Shown here: positions 32,941 to 45,469 of the stretch, in pieces
Layout: every line of letters begins with the position of its first letter
Numbering within the stretch: position 1 is the stretch's first letter
NCBI GenBank assembly: GCA_023548195.1
Contig: JAJHZJ010000252.1
Span: 1,557,501-1,621,500 of the forward strand
Reading direction: 5' to 3'
DNA: 64,000 nt
From: Bettongia penicillata ogilbyi
Taxonomy: Eukaryota > Chordata > Mammalia > Diprotodontia > Potoroidae
Program-made: the position numbers and the translations under genes
Notes under the pieces: model-generated
What the model saw: only the letters and a program-made list of their open reading frames with translations
The model's database searches: none
What the model was told of the DNA's origin: nothing

Positions 32941-33854
32941 TGACCTATGTATGCCTCATCCTAGAGATGATGAGTATTTGGTATAGTGGCGTCTCTTAAA
33001 TATTGTTTTTAGGGTCTTATGTGTTAATGTTATATGTCATATTGATGTTATATCCAGGAGTCTTTGGGCAAAGGTCAGTCTGTGATGATGTTCCGTTTCC
33101 AATAAAATTTATTGGTTAGTTCTGCAAGACATTCTGAGGTCTACATTTTTAGTATGGAGATCTGTCTTTTATTAGACTATGAAAAGCAGTGAGATTCTGA
33201 TGCATAATTCTAGCCACCAGTTCATGTCTCACATGTTACCTTGTTATTGTTTCTTTCAATGAGATTGAGATAGAAATGGTCCTAGAACAAGTGACATGCT
33301 GCTATTATCATTTATATTCAATGTCTTTTCCACAATGGCTAGAATAAGTGATTTCTGTAGTTAAAAAAAAAGTATTAGAGTATTCATATATCCTCTGTGG
33401 CTAAAACACCCTTCATGCAAGTCTAATAGCAGACAAGATGAACGTGATGATACATACCTCATGCTGTTTTTACATGACTTTTATCTCTTTCATTTGTGTA
33501 TTCCCAGCTATTCACTGGCATTCTCTATTTGCCCTGTGCAGACATGCCTTACAAGTGTATTATAGTCAATCAGAGATAATAAGAAAAATGTCTAGGAAAA
33601 ATGCTCTCAAAGACATAAATCAGAAATGATAAATATAGCTAAAGTGGAGAAAAATTAGAAGTAAATATCTTCCATGTGTGAACAGAGAAGCAAAAAATAT
33701 TCTCTTGTAAGTGGAAAAAACTGACCAGGTGAATTAGGATAATTATGTGGTCTTTGGGGTTATTTCCCCAATTTATATTTTTAGTCTGGATACCCAGATG
33801 ATGATTACTTTTTAGTTCGAAGGATAAACCTTGTGGTCTGTGCTCCTAACATTT
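32941..33854. other. No feature recognised (loop of the inverted repeat)
   Basis: AT-rich DNA between the arms with no recognisable gene or repeat. Confidence 0.4.
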
Positions 33855-33975
33855 TATAGAAGAAACTGAGACAAAAAAGTTGACTTTCCCAGGATTACAG
33901 AACAAAGAAGTATATGAGGTCAGATTTGAACTTGGTTCTTTCTGACTCCATGTCCATTATATCATCTGGCCATGT
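33855..33975 (-). repeat. MIR-type SINE fragment
   Basis: The piece contains agaagaaactgagacaaaaa, agtatatgaggtcagatttg, aacttggttctttctgactc. Confidence 0.5.
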
Positions 33976-34157
33976 CTGCACTGAGCCTCTGTACTCCCTC
34001 TCTATGGGAACTATAGTGTAATTTGTTGCCCCCAACTACTCAGATATGACATTGATGTATAAAATTTAAGAACAATACTTTTAATAAATATTACCATACC
34101 TAATACTTGTAAATCTCTAAACTACAAAGAAAAGAAAAATTACAAACTGTGAAGAAG

Positions 34158-34589
34158 GAAAGAAATTAAAACCATGTGGAAACAGGTAAGGATCCATGTC
34201 ATCTCTGCCATCCTCTCTGCTATTGTAATTGTCCCAAAGGTGCTTTCAAGGAGCATAAAGAAGGTGATTTTGCATCCCATTTTTAAAAATTCCATTGTGA
34301 AAAAACAATGATTTTATTCACCTGTGTAATTGTCCAAAAAACACTAAAGAGTAATAATTGGATACCAGCATCCTTGGTTCATTTCCATGTGGACCCCATC
34401 AAAAAAAATGAGAAGAATGAGATAACACAATAAACATTGTACATTTCTGTGGCACTTTAGAAGTTTTCAATATGCTTCTCCAGCTTAGATACCAGCTCTG
34501 CCACTTACGAGATGTGTGACATTTGTCAAGGCACTTCACCTATCTATACCTAAGTTTCCTTAGCTGAAAAATAAGGAAATTGAACTAGA
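34158..34589 (-). repeat. Inverted repeat, right arm (inner part)
   Basis: The partner of 27870-28230 plus 32548-32685, here without the L1, so it shows the pre-insertion arrangement. A forward MIR-like SINE lies at 34480-34589 (cagctctgccacttacgaga) and is cut at gaactaga by the hAT element. Confidence 0.8.
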
Positions 34590-35054
34590 AACGCTTCTTA
34601 AACTTTTTCCACTTGTGATCCCCTTTTGCCTGAGATATTTTTACGTGACTCTGAGTATATCAGTATATAAAATAGGTATACAAACCAAACATTTACTGAT
34701 AATAAATCATAAAGAAATTTATTTTAAAATAGTTATATTTTAAAATATATATAATTTTGCCATTTATTAAAGACAGTATTCTCAAATCTGAGTCAACATG
34801 TTTCTGGTAGAATTTGGTGATGTTGGGTGGCATGATGACATATGCAGTGCAAAGTGTGCCTGTTGTGTGTTCAGAACCAAGGTTGCAGTGAAGTCATGCG
34901 ATGCAACATAGGCAAGTGCTACCAGAAACACCTTGGATTTAATATGTGTTTCATTTTTAATTAACTTTTGATCGTTGTGGGTTCAGAAACCTTTTACCGT
35001 TGTCAAATCACCACATTCATTTATGCAACGCAACCCACAGTTTAATAACTGCTG
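34590..35054. mobile_element. hAT-type DNA transposon in right arm
   Basis: The left end cttcttaaactttttccact and the inverted right end cagcagttattaaactgtgg are related terminal repeats of hAT type. The MIR text and the inverted-repeat match resume immediately after it (gtctagaatacctttcaact). At about 465 bp without coding text it is non-autonomous. An 8-bp duplication is not clear. Confidence 0.6.
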
Positions 35055-35125
35055 GGCTATATGATGTCTAGAATACCTTTCAACTCTAAAACCCTAAGGC
35101 CCTTTGAAATTCTAGTATATGACCT
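35055..35125 (-). repeat. Inverted repeat, right arm (outer part)
   Basis: atgtctagaatacctttcaa, ctctaaaaccctaaggccct and ttgaaattctagtata match the reverse complement of 27870-27940. Confidence 0.7.
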
Positions 35126-35238
35126 CCCTGGTTTCCTTTATGTGCCTTTTTTCTGAATCCAGTTCTGCCCTTAGTGTGTTTCTGCTCTCTCTGAATGCTA
35201 TGTATCCTACTGGTCCAGTAGTTCTGAAGAGGGTTAAA

Positions 35239-35262
35239 GTTGGTGTTAAAGATAACACCAAC
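35239..35262. other. Perfect 10-bp stem, 4-base loop
   Basis: gttggtgtta, loop aaga, then taacaccaac. It could form a small hairpin. No T-run or promoter context links it to any function. Confidence 0.8.
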
Positions 35263-35625
35263 ACTGCCCACCCCCTCCCCCCAACCCTGCCCACTCAAGT
35301 ATGGGTGCAGGGATCGCTGCACAACTGCCTCCAGCTTTCACTGCTACATGGCTTGCTTTTTTTATACAGACCCAAGGGAAATGGCATTTTGCTTATCCCT
35401 AGATGTTTCCTGTGTAATGTCAGTTAGCTTCACTCAGAAGTTAATTATGGAGCTTCACATGTTGTTGTGTGGTTATTGGCAAATTTCTTAACATTTCCTT
35501 TATATTTTATAATTACATTCCTGATTTTCTGTTACTGTATCATCAGAGATGGGGGAGGGGGAATCACATCATCCCTCCCGTATGTATTTGTTGGTCTAAG
35601 TATATTTTTCTGTTCTCTGTATATA

Positions 35626-35705
35626 TTTGTGTACATATATACCCATATGTATATATGTGTATATGTATACAACACACATAAATACATACATATATATATA
35701 TATGT
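35626..35705. repeat. TATA/TATG-rich microsatellite
   Basis: Alternating tatatg/tacata words. It explains the repetitive ends of the open frames at 35467-35718. Confidence 0.85.
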
Positions 35706-38700
35706 TCATCCCAGATAGTATGCCAGAGCCTTTAGGTCAGCCTTATGGAGCTTTTTAGGTCAGGAAATGAAAGAAGAAGAAACAACACGGAAAAATGTTG
35801 ACCCTAATGTCGAATGAGAGAATTTCAGGTTGGGTTTTGGCTCTAGAGAATAAATACTCTTAGGTCCTATTAAGCAAATTGCATAGTGTAAACTGTAAAG
35901 TTTTTATTTGCCAAATGAGTAATTAACCTTCTTCTGCCTTAAGCTTCACATTCCTTTGTCTCCTCACTCTTAGCTTTTTCAAGCCTATCTATTCTTCTCC
36001 TCCCCTTCTTCCTTCAGTGCTCTGAAACTGGCAGAGTATACTAAACAAATGTCATGTTTTTCAGCAGACTATGATTTACATTTCCATAATAAGCTATAAT
36101 CAGTGCTTCATGTGCCATAGAGATAACATTTTTGGGGGGCAGCGCCTCTCAGGCCTTTCAGGGTTTTTTCACCAATAATTCATTTCCCAAGTCCCGTCGT
36201 TGCTCATACTTGAGTTGCCTCACAATAAAAAATGAAACAAAACAAAAAAAAACCCCAGCCTACAGAACCCAAATATAGAGCACTGGAGCAATAAATTCTT
36301 GAATGTGGATAAATTTGAAAAGACAGAATTTGCCAGGTCTAGCCAAATTGCGTCATGATGAGTCATGGTGACAGCCCTCTCAAAAATGTCTACTGTTTGA
36401 AATATATTGGATATTATATGTTAGAACTCTGTGGGAGTCATTCTCTGAGAAGGGAGTGACATAATTCATTCTTACTTCACAAATGTTTTGTAGATCATAA
36501 CAACGTTCAAATTTGCTATTAGTTGTCTTTATTCACAAAAATAAAAATTATGTAGACCTCTACAACTGACCTGACTTTGTCTGGCTAATATTAGTACAAA
36601 CTTTAATTTCAATCTTATCTGTAATCTGTATACATGTCATATTGCCATATTGGTTTGAATACAGGCAGATTGTAGACTACATCTTTAGGTGATCAGTATA
36701 GAGAGGCAAAGCATGACATGTCTTCACTTCTTCCCCTCCCATTTTCCCTCTGGGCTGACTCACTTGTCCTGATTTGCATCCAGACTGGCAGGTTTCCCAG
36801 AGTGAGGTGCTGGCCATGGCCAGTCATATAACTACAACTTTTTCTCAGGGATAACCAGAAAATACAACTAGTTTCTGAGCCCCAACTAGTGTGCTTCCCA
36901 TTTACACAAATCAGTTACAGTGGTGCCATTAACTCTTAAAAGTGAAAAATTTCTAAACAAGAAGGAAAAAAAATAAGACTAATAATCATTTACTCAGTAG
37001 CAGATGAAATCAAGAATAATTAGATTCTAACAATATATCCGTAAATCTGAATCACAGTAATGCACACAGTTTGTTTTTTAGGGAAGAGTGAGAATACACA
37101 GAAACCTAGTAGTAAGGCATGAGTGAAGAAATCTACGCTTAGGGCAATGAACAACTCTACTGGATGTCTGTAGTCTCTTTAGGCAAAATTTGTAGCATGT
37201 CAACATGTCAAGTCTCCTCTTCTGATCCTTTCTGCTCTCCTACTGGAAAAAGCTGCCTCTCTTCTGTGCTTTGACTGATGAATCTATATTAAGCTCTTTT
37301 AGCTAACAGCAGCCTTAAGCATAGGGTCTGCAGAGCTTCCCAGATTTGCTTCCTTGGCTAGGTGCTGAGGCAGAATGACAGTTTTTCTGTGAAAAAAAAA
37401 AATTCCCTTTAATCCCAGAATCAGCAAAACAATTCTGGCTTGACTTTCTTTAGGTTTTAAAGGATGTTCTCCTCTTGAGTTATAGAGGCAATAAAGAGGA
37501 ACGTGAGTAAGTCTTTAAGGGATTTTTCTATTTTTAAGCTATATCTGTCACTAGAGGGGGAAAAAAAGCAGCCTTATCCCCAACAAAATCTTTAAGTATA
37601 GCAGAGATTTGTCTTTCTTCCAATCAGTGCTTTCAAACAGTAGAACATTCTTCCAATTGGATCAGCTTCCCTTGTCAGCAGCAAAGCCTCTAGTCAGTTG
37701 GTTTCAGGTTCTGTCAGCCTTTCAACTCCAGTGGGTTTTGTGTTCTGTCTTCTGATGTCTTGGTTTCTGTGAGCAGCTTCTCATGTTGGCTTTTCTGATC
37801 TTTCTTCTGCCCATAGCTTCATTGTTCATGATTTCTGATCTCTGACTTTTCATTCTGGCTTCTAATGCCTCAAATCAGGTCCTTCTCATGTGTAGTGACT
37901 CATGTTTAACTTAGATTGAAAATCCCCAAGTCCATGTTTGTCAGATAGCTCACTACTGTGTATTATGTCATATAAATAGCTATTTTACAGTAGTCTCAAA
38001 ATATTTCTCAGTGTGTGGTTTCCCAACAATAAACTTCAAAGTCTTGAAAATGGTGGTATTTATATTAGCTGCTCAGAAACAACACACTACAAACATCTCT
38101 TAAGAGTTAGTTACTTACTTTTGCCATTGAGGGGCATTTTTGTTCATTCAGGTCCTCCCAGAATTCTCCATGTCTCTCCTCAAGAACTTTTGTCTGAGTC
38201 ACTACTTTTTCTTTCAGGTTCTCCAAGAACTATTTATATTCCTTCATATTGTTTTTCCTTTGTATTTCACACAGAATTTCTTTTTCTGGCTTCTTTCAGC
38301 AAGCAAAATGTGTATCAAAGGGGCAGTACCTTTCCCTTCAAATTAGGTCTTGGAAGGAAAAAAATACTGAAAAATAACTTCAATTATACATAATATTCAA
38401 GTTTCATAAGATTAAGGGAGAATATGGCCATTATTTGAAATAATATGGCATGATAGACTATCCTCACAAAGATTTTTATAGAAATAGCAAAATAGACTTA
38501 GGGGTCACTAGCTGCTAGTGTCTTCTCATTAACTTAAGAAGAATTTTTTTTAAGCATTCTGGATTTCCCCACTTTTTAAAAATCCTCCTGCTTTTATGAT
38601 ATTTTATGAATCATTCCCAGGGTTTGTGTTGCCTCCAATGTGCATTTCCTTTGTCAAGTTGATAATTCTCCTTGAGAATTATTTCTACTTTATCACTTAG

Positions 38701-39059
38701 CATGTTCAATGCATTCATCAAGTCTGCAGGTTGGAGTCTAAATATGATACTTTCATTGCTGTCATCCATGAGTACAGATCACAAATACAAATGCTAGCAG
38801 ACCTATTTAATTTTGCCTGTTTTTGTTGTTCTCCTTATAGTGTCACCTAGAAATATTCTTGAGATTCTTTGGTTTAGCTGGCTCTCTTATCAATCTATAT
38901 GTTCTTAAATAAGTTCTGTCATTTTCATCCATAATGTTTTACAAATAGATTGTATTTGCACCCCTTCTTGGATATTCTCCCATCTTCACCTTCATGGATT
39001 GGGGTTCACATTGAACAGTTAGATTTTGAATTCTAGCATTACCCTGTGTATATCCAGTC

Positions 39060-40087
39060 TTACGATTGTGACCCCCCCAACTGGCTCTTTCCTATTAACA
39101 ATCATCCTGTAGACACAATTAGCTATTAGCAAAAGCATTTACTGCAATTGAGTAGTAAGAACACAGTAGTTACAAAACTTTTCCTTCATTGTTCTAGTTT
39201 ACAGTCTTCTATTATTATAAACAGTTCCATTAGGAAGGGTGGACGCAAACATAATGGTAGTAACAATGTCCACATGTCCGCAAACATGTAGACAACTCAT
39301 TGCTCCAGTAATTCTGGGCCTGGAAATTCTTTCTCTCTGATGAACTGCTTATAAAGCTCCCCACTTGGCTAACATTTTTGCTGGGCTCCCAGAATCTTCT
39401 CCAGTCTGAAAATTGTCTTTTGAGCCCCAGGGTTAGATGTCTCTTGAGTCTATAACTAGCTCTCTTTTCTATTCTCAGAAATTTTGGTCCTCAAAACTTC
39501 CTTGAGTGACTATCTCTTTGCATCTCTGTCATTCAGGAGTATGTCTCTTCTCTTTAAACTGTGCCTTGAACTTCCTTGAACTGACTCTTCAGCTACTGGA
39601 TGGAGTGGCTAGTAACTCTGCTGCTAAATGATGTGATCAATAGGGTGGAGGGAAGGAGAGAGAAATCCCCTGCCTCCTCTGTATCCCCAGGAGTCTCTTC
39701 CACAGATATCTTCTGGCCTTCACTCACCTAAACTTGCCAACTTTTCTCCAAGGCTTAGCTACTGAAATCCCTCTGACCCATGGCCCTCTTTCAAGCTACA
39801 TAATCATTGCCCCTTCTGATTTTCTGAGAGAAAGATGTTCACATTTCTTAAGAGGATCTATGGATGTTAACATCTTGTTCCTTCATTAACACTTTGTTCT
39901 TTGTGATTGTACTTACTGAACTGGAAGGAAAACCCAATTCCTTATGACAATTGTGTCCTAAACCAGTGTAACAAGGGCTATTCCATATAACATGCTGAGA
40001 ATTACCCTTTCTTGTTCTGACCAGGCACTTGTACTAGCTCAGCTTTTAGGCATGTTGAAGACGACATGCCTATGCATTTGATGCAGG
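39060..40087. mobile_element. Possible LTR-like block, uncertain
   Basis: The word ttagcaaaagcatttactgc near 39125 resembles gattagcttttgcaaaggaa near 5038 in LTR-like copy 1, and the block has similar composition and length. No terminal TG/CA or duplication is evident. It may be a diverged member or unrelated sequence. Confidence 0.25.
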
Positions 40088-40104
40088 TTCTTTGGAATTA
40101 TGAA

Positions 40105-41301
40105 CCTCCTTTTCCATTTGGCCAATATGCTTTTTAAAGCATTCTTCTCCTCATTGGCTTTTTGGACCTCTTTTGCCATTTGGGTTAGTCTATTTTTAAA
40201 GGTTTTGTTTTCTTCAGCATTTTTTTGGGTCTCCTTTAGCAAGCTATTGACTCGCTTTTCATGATTTTCTTGCATTACTCTTATTTCTCATCCCAATTTT
40301 TTCTCCACCTCTCTTACTTGATTTTCAAAATCCTTTTTGAGCTCTACCCAGACCTGAGACCATTGCATATTTTTTGGAGGCTTTGGATGCAGAAGCCTTT
40401 ACCTTACTCTCTTCCTCTGATGGTGTGCTTTGCTCTTCATCTGAAAGGATGGGAGAAAATACCTTTTCACCAAGCAAGTAACCTTCTATAGTCTTAGTTT
40501 TTTACCCCTTTGGGGGCATTTTCCCAGCGAGTTACTTGACTTGTGAATCCTTTGTCAAGTTGAGGGTACACTACCCTAGACTTCAGAGGTTTTGTGCAGC
40601 TGTTTTCTGAGATATCTCTAGGGACCTGTAAGTTCTTAGTTCCTCCAAGATGACACAATCAAGTCAGAGAAGATTACTCTTCTCCAGGCCTGTGTTCTGG
40701 TCTGTGAACAACCACAAGCACTTTTTTCTGCCCTGGAACTGTGAGTAGGATTCCCTCTCCACAGCCACCACCAGCTCCACCAAGCCAATGCTTCCCCTCA
40801 CCCTAGGGCTGTCATTTTGGACTGAAATTCAAATCAGCCACTTGTTTCCTCAGGGTCTTTAGGCTGAAGGCTCCAAAAGTGGACACTGCTGCTGCAGTGG
40901 CTGTTGCCACCCTGGAGACAGGGCTGAGCCTGTACCAGACTATGCTTCCCTCTCACCCAGGTGAAAGAGCTTTCTTACTGACTTTGAAGCTATCTTTGGT
41001 GTTTGTGGGTTGAGAAATCTGGGAACTGCAGCAGCTGCCTGTGATTTGGTGCCCTGAAGCCTGCTCCAGTCCTGTCTGTGTTGCTGGCATATGCTGGGTT
41101 GTGCTCCACTGCAAGCCTGGTGTGATAGACCTTTCCTGTCAGCCTTCCAGGCTGTCTTGGGCTGGAAACCTGTTTCACGCGATCATTTTGTGGCTTTTGC
41201 TGCTCTAGAATTTGTTTAGAGTCATTTTTTACATATATTTTATGTGCTATGGGGGGAGAGCTAGAGGAGGTCCATCCTTCTACTTCACCATCTCTTCCTC
41301 A
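40105..41301 (-). mobile_element. 5'-complete, 3'-truncated L1/HAL1 insertion B
   Basis: Read on the minus strand, the copy starts at its right with an L1 5' end (gatggtgaagtagaaggatg), has a roughly 780-bp 5' UTR, an ORF1 start near 40523 and a coiled coil (LLKETQKNAEENKTFKNRL). It stops abruptly inside that coiled coil at 40105 with no poly-A. Even so, a perfect 17-bp duplication ttctttggaattatgaa flanks it (40088-40104, 41302-41318). L1 similarity overlaps the left duplication by four bases (tgaa). L1 insertions normally lose their 5' end, so loss of the 3' end with a duplication is unusual. Confidence 0.8.
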
Positions 41302-41318
41302 TTCTTTGGAATTATGAA

Positions 41319-44043
41319 GTTATTTGTTCACGGACTGTTGAGCCAGAGGAACTGATGACTCAATGGTCCTTTAAAAGAAAACAGCTTTCATCTTTGTCTC
41401 TTCCTTTATTTCTCTAATTGGCATCATGCAACTCTGAACCTTCCAATGAGGGATAAGAAAGGATTGAGTGTTTTCCATATTGCATTAAGGTGACTGTGGC
41501 CACATGATAAGCAGGGGGATTCAAGTAGGTCAGTTTGTGCATAGACCCTTGGATGCCTTTTCTGCTTTTTATTTCCTTCACTGAGGAGGTTATTGAGCAT
41601 CAGTCTAAAAATAGACTTGTCCAGACTAAGAGATGACCTTATAATTTGGATCCCCTGTTACAATGATGTTGGAGTGGAGAGGGAGTCCATATCCTCTGTC
41701 AGGAGGTAGGTAGTATGTTTCATGAGGAGTCCTGTGGAATCATGGTTGGTCATTGAGTTGATTAGACTTCTTAAGGGTATTAGGGTGACTTGATTTGTAG
41801 AGTCTTAACAAGTTATTTAAATATCTCTGCCACTTATCCTGATGTCACAATACATGGTACTTTCTGACTTCAACTGCCTTCTCCCCTTCAAATGGAAGGA
41901 AGCATGGCAGTCATGACTTCATTTTTATTTGGAAGATGGCCATGAAAAAGCTCTGTATCACAGAAAGTTTCAACTCAGCTAAGAGCATACTGATTATAAC
42001 ATAGATATGTAATGATGTATACATATGGATATTTACGCATATATACTAAGAGCCAGACCATTACATTTTTGGTTTACAACTAAACCAAATCAAAGAATTT
42101 TCCACAGGCTGTTTTCTTAGCTATATGCAGAAAAGTGGTCAGACATAGAGGAGTCAGAAGCATGAACAGGCTGTCAAGGATTCTGAATTTTATTCTGGAG
42201 TATTGATTTCATTTCAGTTTTGATAATTTGAGGTTTTAATCACTACAACAAAGATTGATTATTCTTCATTACATCATGGTGGGGGAAAATTAAAAACATA
42301 AAATAATATGGTAAAGTAACAAGCCCTTTCAGTCTCAGTTTCCTTATCTGTAAAATGAGGGAAATTAGGTGATGATTCTATTGGTGACCAATTCAAATCT
42401 CACATTGCCTACAAGTTCATTTATATGACCATATTTCTGCAATCAGAAAATGGACTCTTATCATGGAAAGACTATGTTATCTTTTGAGGGGCAGAATTCA
42501 TCATTTATGAACCAAGAGTTATTCATACACTTTACATCTGTGACTGGGATGTAATCAGCAGGGGTGCCCTAATTAAGACTGCATAGAAAATTATCTTAAG
42601 TTCCATTTTCCCTAGTTGTCTGTCAGCAGCACTTCCCCATGTTGACACCTTTACTTCCTTTAGTCTGCTCCATCTTTGGCATACCATTGTTGTCCCTCAG
42701 AAGTTCAGTCTCTTCTCTTTTAGGTCATGCCACCTGCCCTTCCCAGGTGCCACTGTATGCTGTCTCCTGACTGCTCCAGCTTTATTTTGTTGAGCTTTCC
42801 TCCTCACCAGCAAATGAAATTATCTTGCTTTGTGCCTCATCTCCTTAGGACTATATTTCTGCATATATGGACCTGTGGTGGGTAGCATATAGCTTCATGA
42901 GAAGGCATGGCTAGCATGCAGACACCATGAAATGAGGTTGCCTCTGGCAGAAATATTGCATTAGAGACAATACTATTGCCAATACTATGGTTTACTGATC
43001 CTACACCGGGCATATCAGCCCCTAGTCTCTTTGACTTTGAACCTATTATTCTATACTGCTATGTAACCTCTGTTGACTTTCACCTCAGTATGATATTCTA
43101 TTTATTCTTGTAGATCCTGGCATATACGTCAACTCTCTTTCCTCCTGAAGCACCAGTGGACCTTCCAAGGTGAACTTTCCAAGGTGACAAACACAGCTAT
43201 TCCTAGCCCTCAACACATTGTTTGGATACATAAGCATTGTTAAATGCTTAATAAATGCTTTCATCTAACTATTCCAATCCACAATAATATGTCAATACGA
43301 AAAAATAGGGAAGACACTGTCAAAATCCCATTCTTCCTTCTGAGTAATATGCTTTTTACTAGTTTTCTTTTTGATATTCTTTGTTATCTAATCTAAAAAA
43401 ATGACCTTAAAGTTGCAAATTTCATGCCAGACTGGTTGGGGAAGGTGGTTATTTGGCAGGTCAAAGTTGTTAGTGGTGGTAGAGTTGGTAGAAGAAGAAA
43501 ATTGAATGTACTTCTCTAATCAGATTGCATTCTAAATGAATGGAATGGTTTTATCATTTGAGGTCAAGCTCTTGCTATCTCAAATTCATGTGCATGAAAC
43601 AAATCCTGGCAACCAACACAAAACATTCCTATGTGTGACCAACCACAGGGTATTTATAAGTATAGCTAGAGACAGATAGATTACCAATTATTAAGGTGAA
43701 ACTTTGTCTATGGAATATTTTTGAGCTGTTACAAACTATTACTTTCCTATCTTGAAGCTTATTATGTAATTCATCTTGAAAACATGAAGCATTGATAGGG
43801 TAGGCCTAATCTAAGAACTCAGGTTTAAGGGTTGAAATATAATAAGCACTCATGGATCATAGAATAACAGTTACAATCACTTTGGTTAATTAACAGTTTT
43901 TAAAAATCAACTCCAAGGTTAATATGTGTGTGTGTGTGTGTGTGTGTGTATGTATATGTAAAACATTTCCTCTCCTCTGCCTCCACAATCACTAGGTCAG
44001 TAGAAGTCAGGAGAGTATTTCAAAGGTAGTAAGAATAAAGATG
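41319..44043. other. Mostly unassigned sequence
   Basis: Repeat-poor. A MIR-like core lies at about 42325-42395 (gtctcagtttccttatctgt), a short aaggtga-type local duplication at 43165-43190, and a (TG)n run at 43922-43951. No gene was found. Confidence 0.4.
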
Positions 44044-44259
44044 GGGCAGATAGATGTAAGAGTAGATGGATCATTGGGCCTGGGTCAAGAAGATCTGGGT
44101 TCAGATCTGACCTCAGACACTTGCTAGCTGTGTTAACCTGGTTTGCCTTAGCTTCCTTATCTAGAAGGAATGGCCAACTACTCCAGTATCTTTTCCAAGA
44201 AAACCCCAAATGAGATAAGGAAGGGTCAGACATGACTGCAGTGATAAAATAACAACAAG
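44044..44259 (+). mobile_element. tRNA-derived SINE with BovB-type tail
   Basis: Head gggcagatagatgtaagagt, core gacctcagacacttgctagc, ggccaactactccagtatct, tail gaagggtcagacatgactgc. It is shorter than the family norm through an internal deletion around 44140. Confidence 0.8.
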
Positions 44260-44711
44260 AAGAGGAAAGCAGTTCCCAAAGTAATCAGTTAAGCATTAGG
44301 CAAAAATGTTCAGAAATGTTCTAACAGAATCAATTCCCCAAGCTAAACTTTTTATACCTCCCATTAATGGCTACCTGTCTGCGTTCGTCCTTTGTTTTCT
44401 TTTCTTTCATTTTTATAAATTTATTTATTTAATCTTAGTTTTCAACATTCATTTTCACAAGAATTTGAGTTCCAAATTTTCTCCCCACCTTTCCCCTTCC
44501 CCACCTCAAAACACCATGCATTCTAATTATCCCTACCACCAATCTTCCCTCCCTTCTATCACATCCCTCCCTTCCCTTATCCCCATCTTCTCTCTTTTCT
44601 TGTAGGGCAAGATAGATTTCTAAACCCCATTACCTATATTTCTTATTTCCTGATTGCATGCAAAGACAATTCTCAACATTCACTCCTTAAACTTTGATTT
44701 CTAACCTCTCT

Positions 44712-44735
44712 CCCTTCCTCCCTCCCCACACACCC
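44712..44735 (-). other. Potential G-quadruplex in HAL1 3' UTR
   Basis: The sense (minus) strand reads GGG TGTGT GGGG A GGG AGGAA GGG, with loops of 5, 1 and 5. It lies at the position equivalent to 24997-25014 in copy A. Confidence 0.7.
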
Positions 44736-45226
44736 TGACTGGGAAGGCAAGTAATTCAATATAGGCTATACATATGTAGTTTTGCTGAAGACTTTTATAA
44801 TAGTCATGTTGTGAAAGACTAACTATATTTCTCTCCATCCTATCCTGCCCCCTATTTATTCTATTCTCTCTTTAGACCCTGTCCCTCCCCAAAAGTGTTT
44901 ATTTCTAATTGCTCCCTCCTCCCATTTGCCCTCCCTTCTATCCCCCACCCCACTTCTCCCCTTCTTCCCTACTTTCCTGTAGTGTTAGATATATTTTCAT
45001 ACTAAATTGAGTGTGCATGTTACTCTATTCTTAAGCCAAATGTGATGAGGGTAAACTTCCCTCTCACCTCCCCTCTTTCCCCCTCCATAGAAAAACCTTT
45101 TTCTTGCCTTTTTTATGGGAGATAATTTGCCCCATTCCATTTCTCCCTTTCTCCTCCCAATATATTGCAATCACCCCTTAATTTTATGTTTTTAGATATT
45201 GTCCCTTCCTATTCAACTCACCCTGT

Positions 45227-45227
<1 letters not shown>

Positions 45228-45308
<81 letters not shown>

Positions 45309-45313
45309 TCTCA
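45228..45313. repeat. (TC)n microsatellite in HAL1 copy B
   Basis: Over 80 bases of nearly pure TC with one GTC interruption. It has expanded within the pyrimidine-rich strand of the HAL1 3' UTR. The open frame across it is an artefact. Confidence 0.95.
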
Positions 45314-45469
45314 AATCCCTCCACTATCCAGAGTTTCAAGAGTTACAAATATTGTCTTTCCACATAGAAATGTAAACAGTTCAACTTTAGTAAGTCCTTT
45401 ATGAGTTCTCTTTGCTGTTTACCTTTTCATGCTTGTCTTGATTCTTGTGTTTGAAAGTCAGATTTTGTA

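Larger units (their letters stand above)
35126..39055. other. Longest stretch with few recognisable repeats
   Basis: Apart from a TATG-rich microsatellite (35626-35705) and A-rich patches, I see no transposon, exon or RNA gene. The open frames at 35119-35491 and 38013-38393 have no recognised domain. Such a repeat-poor block could hold conserved regulatory DNA, but nothing in a single sequence shows that. Confidence 0.4.
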
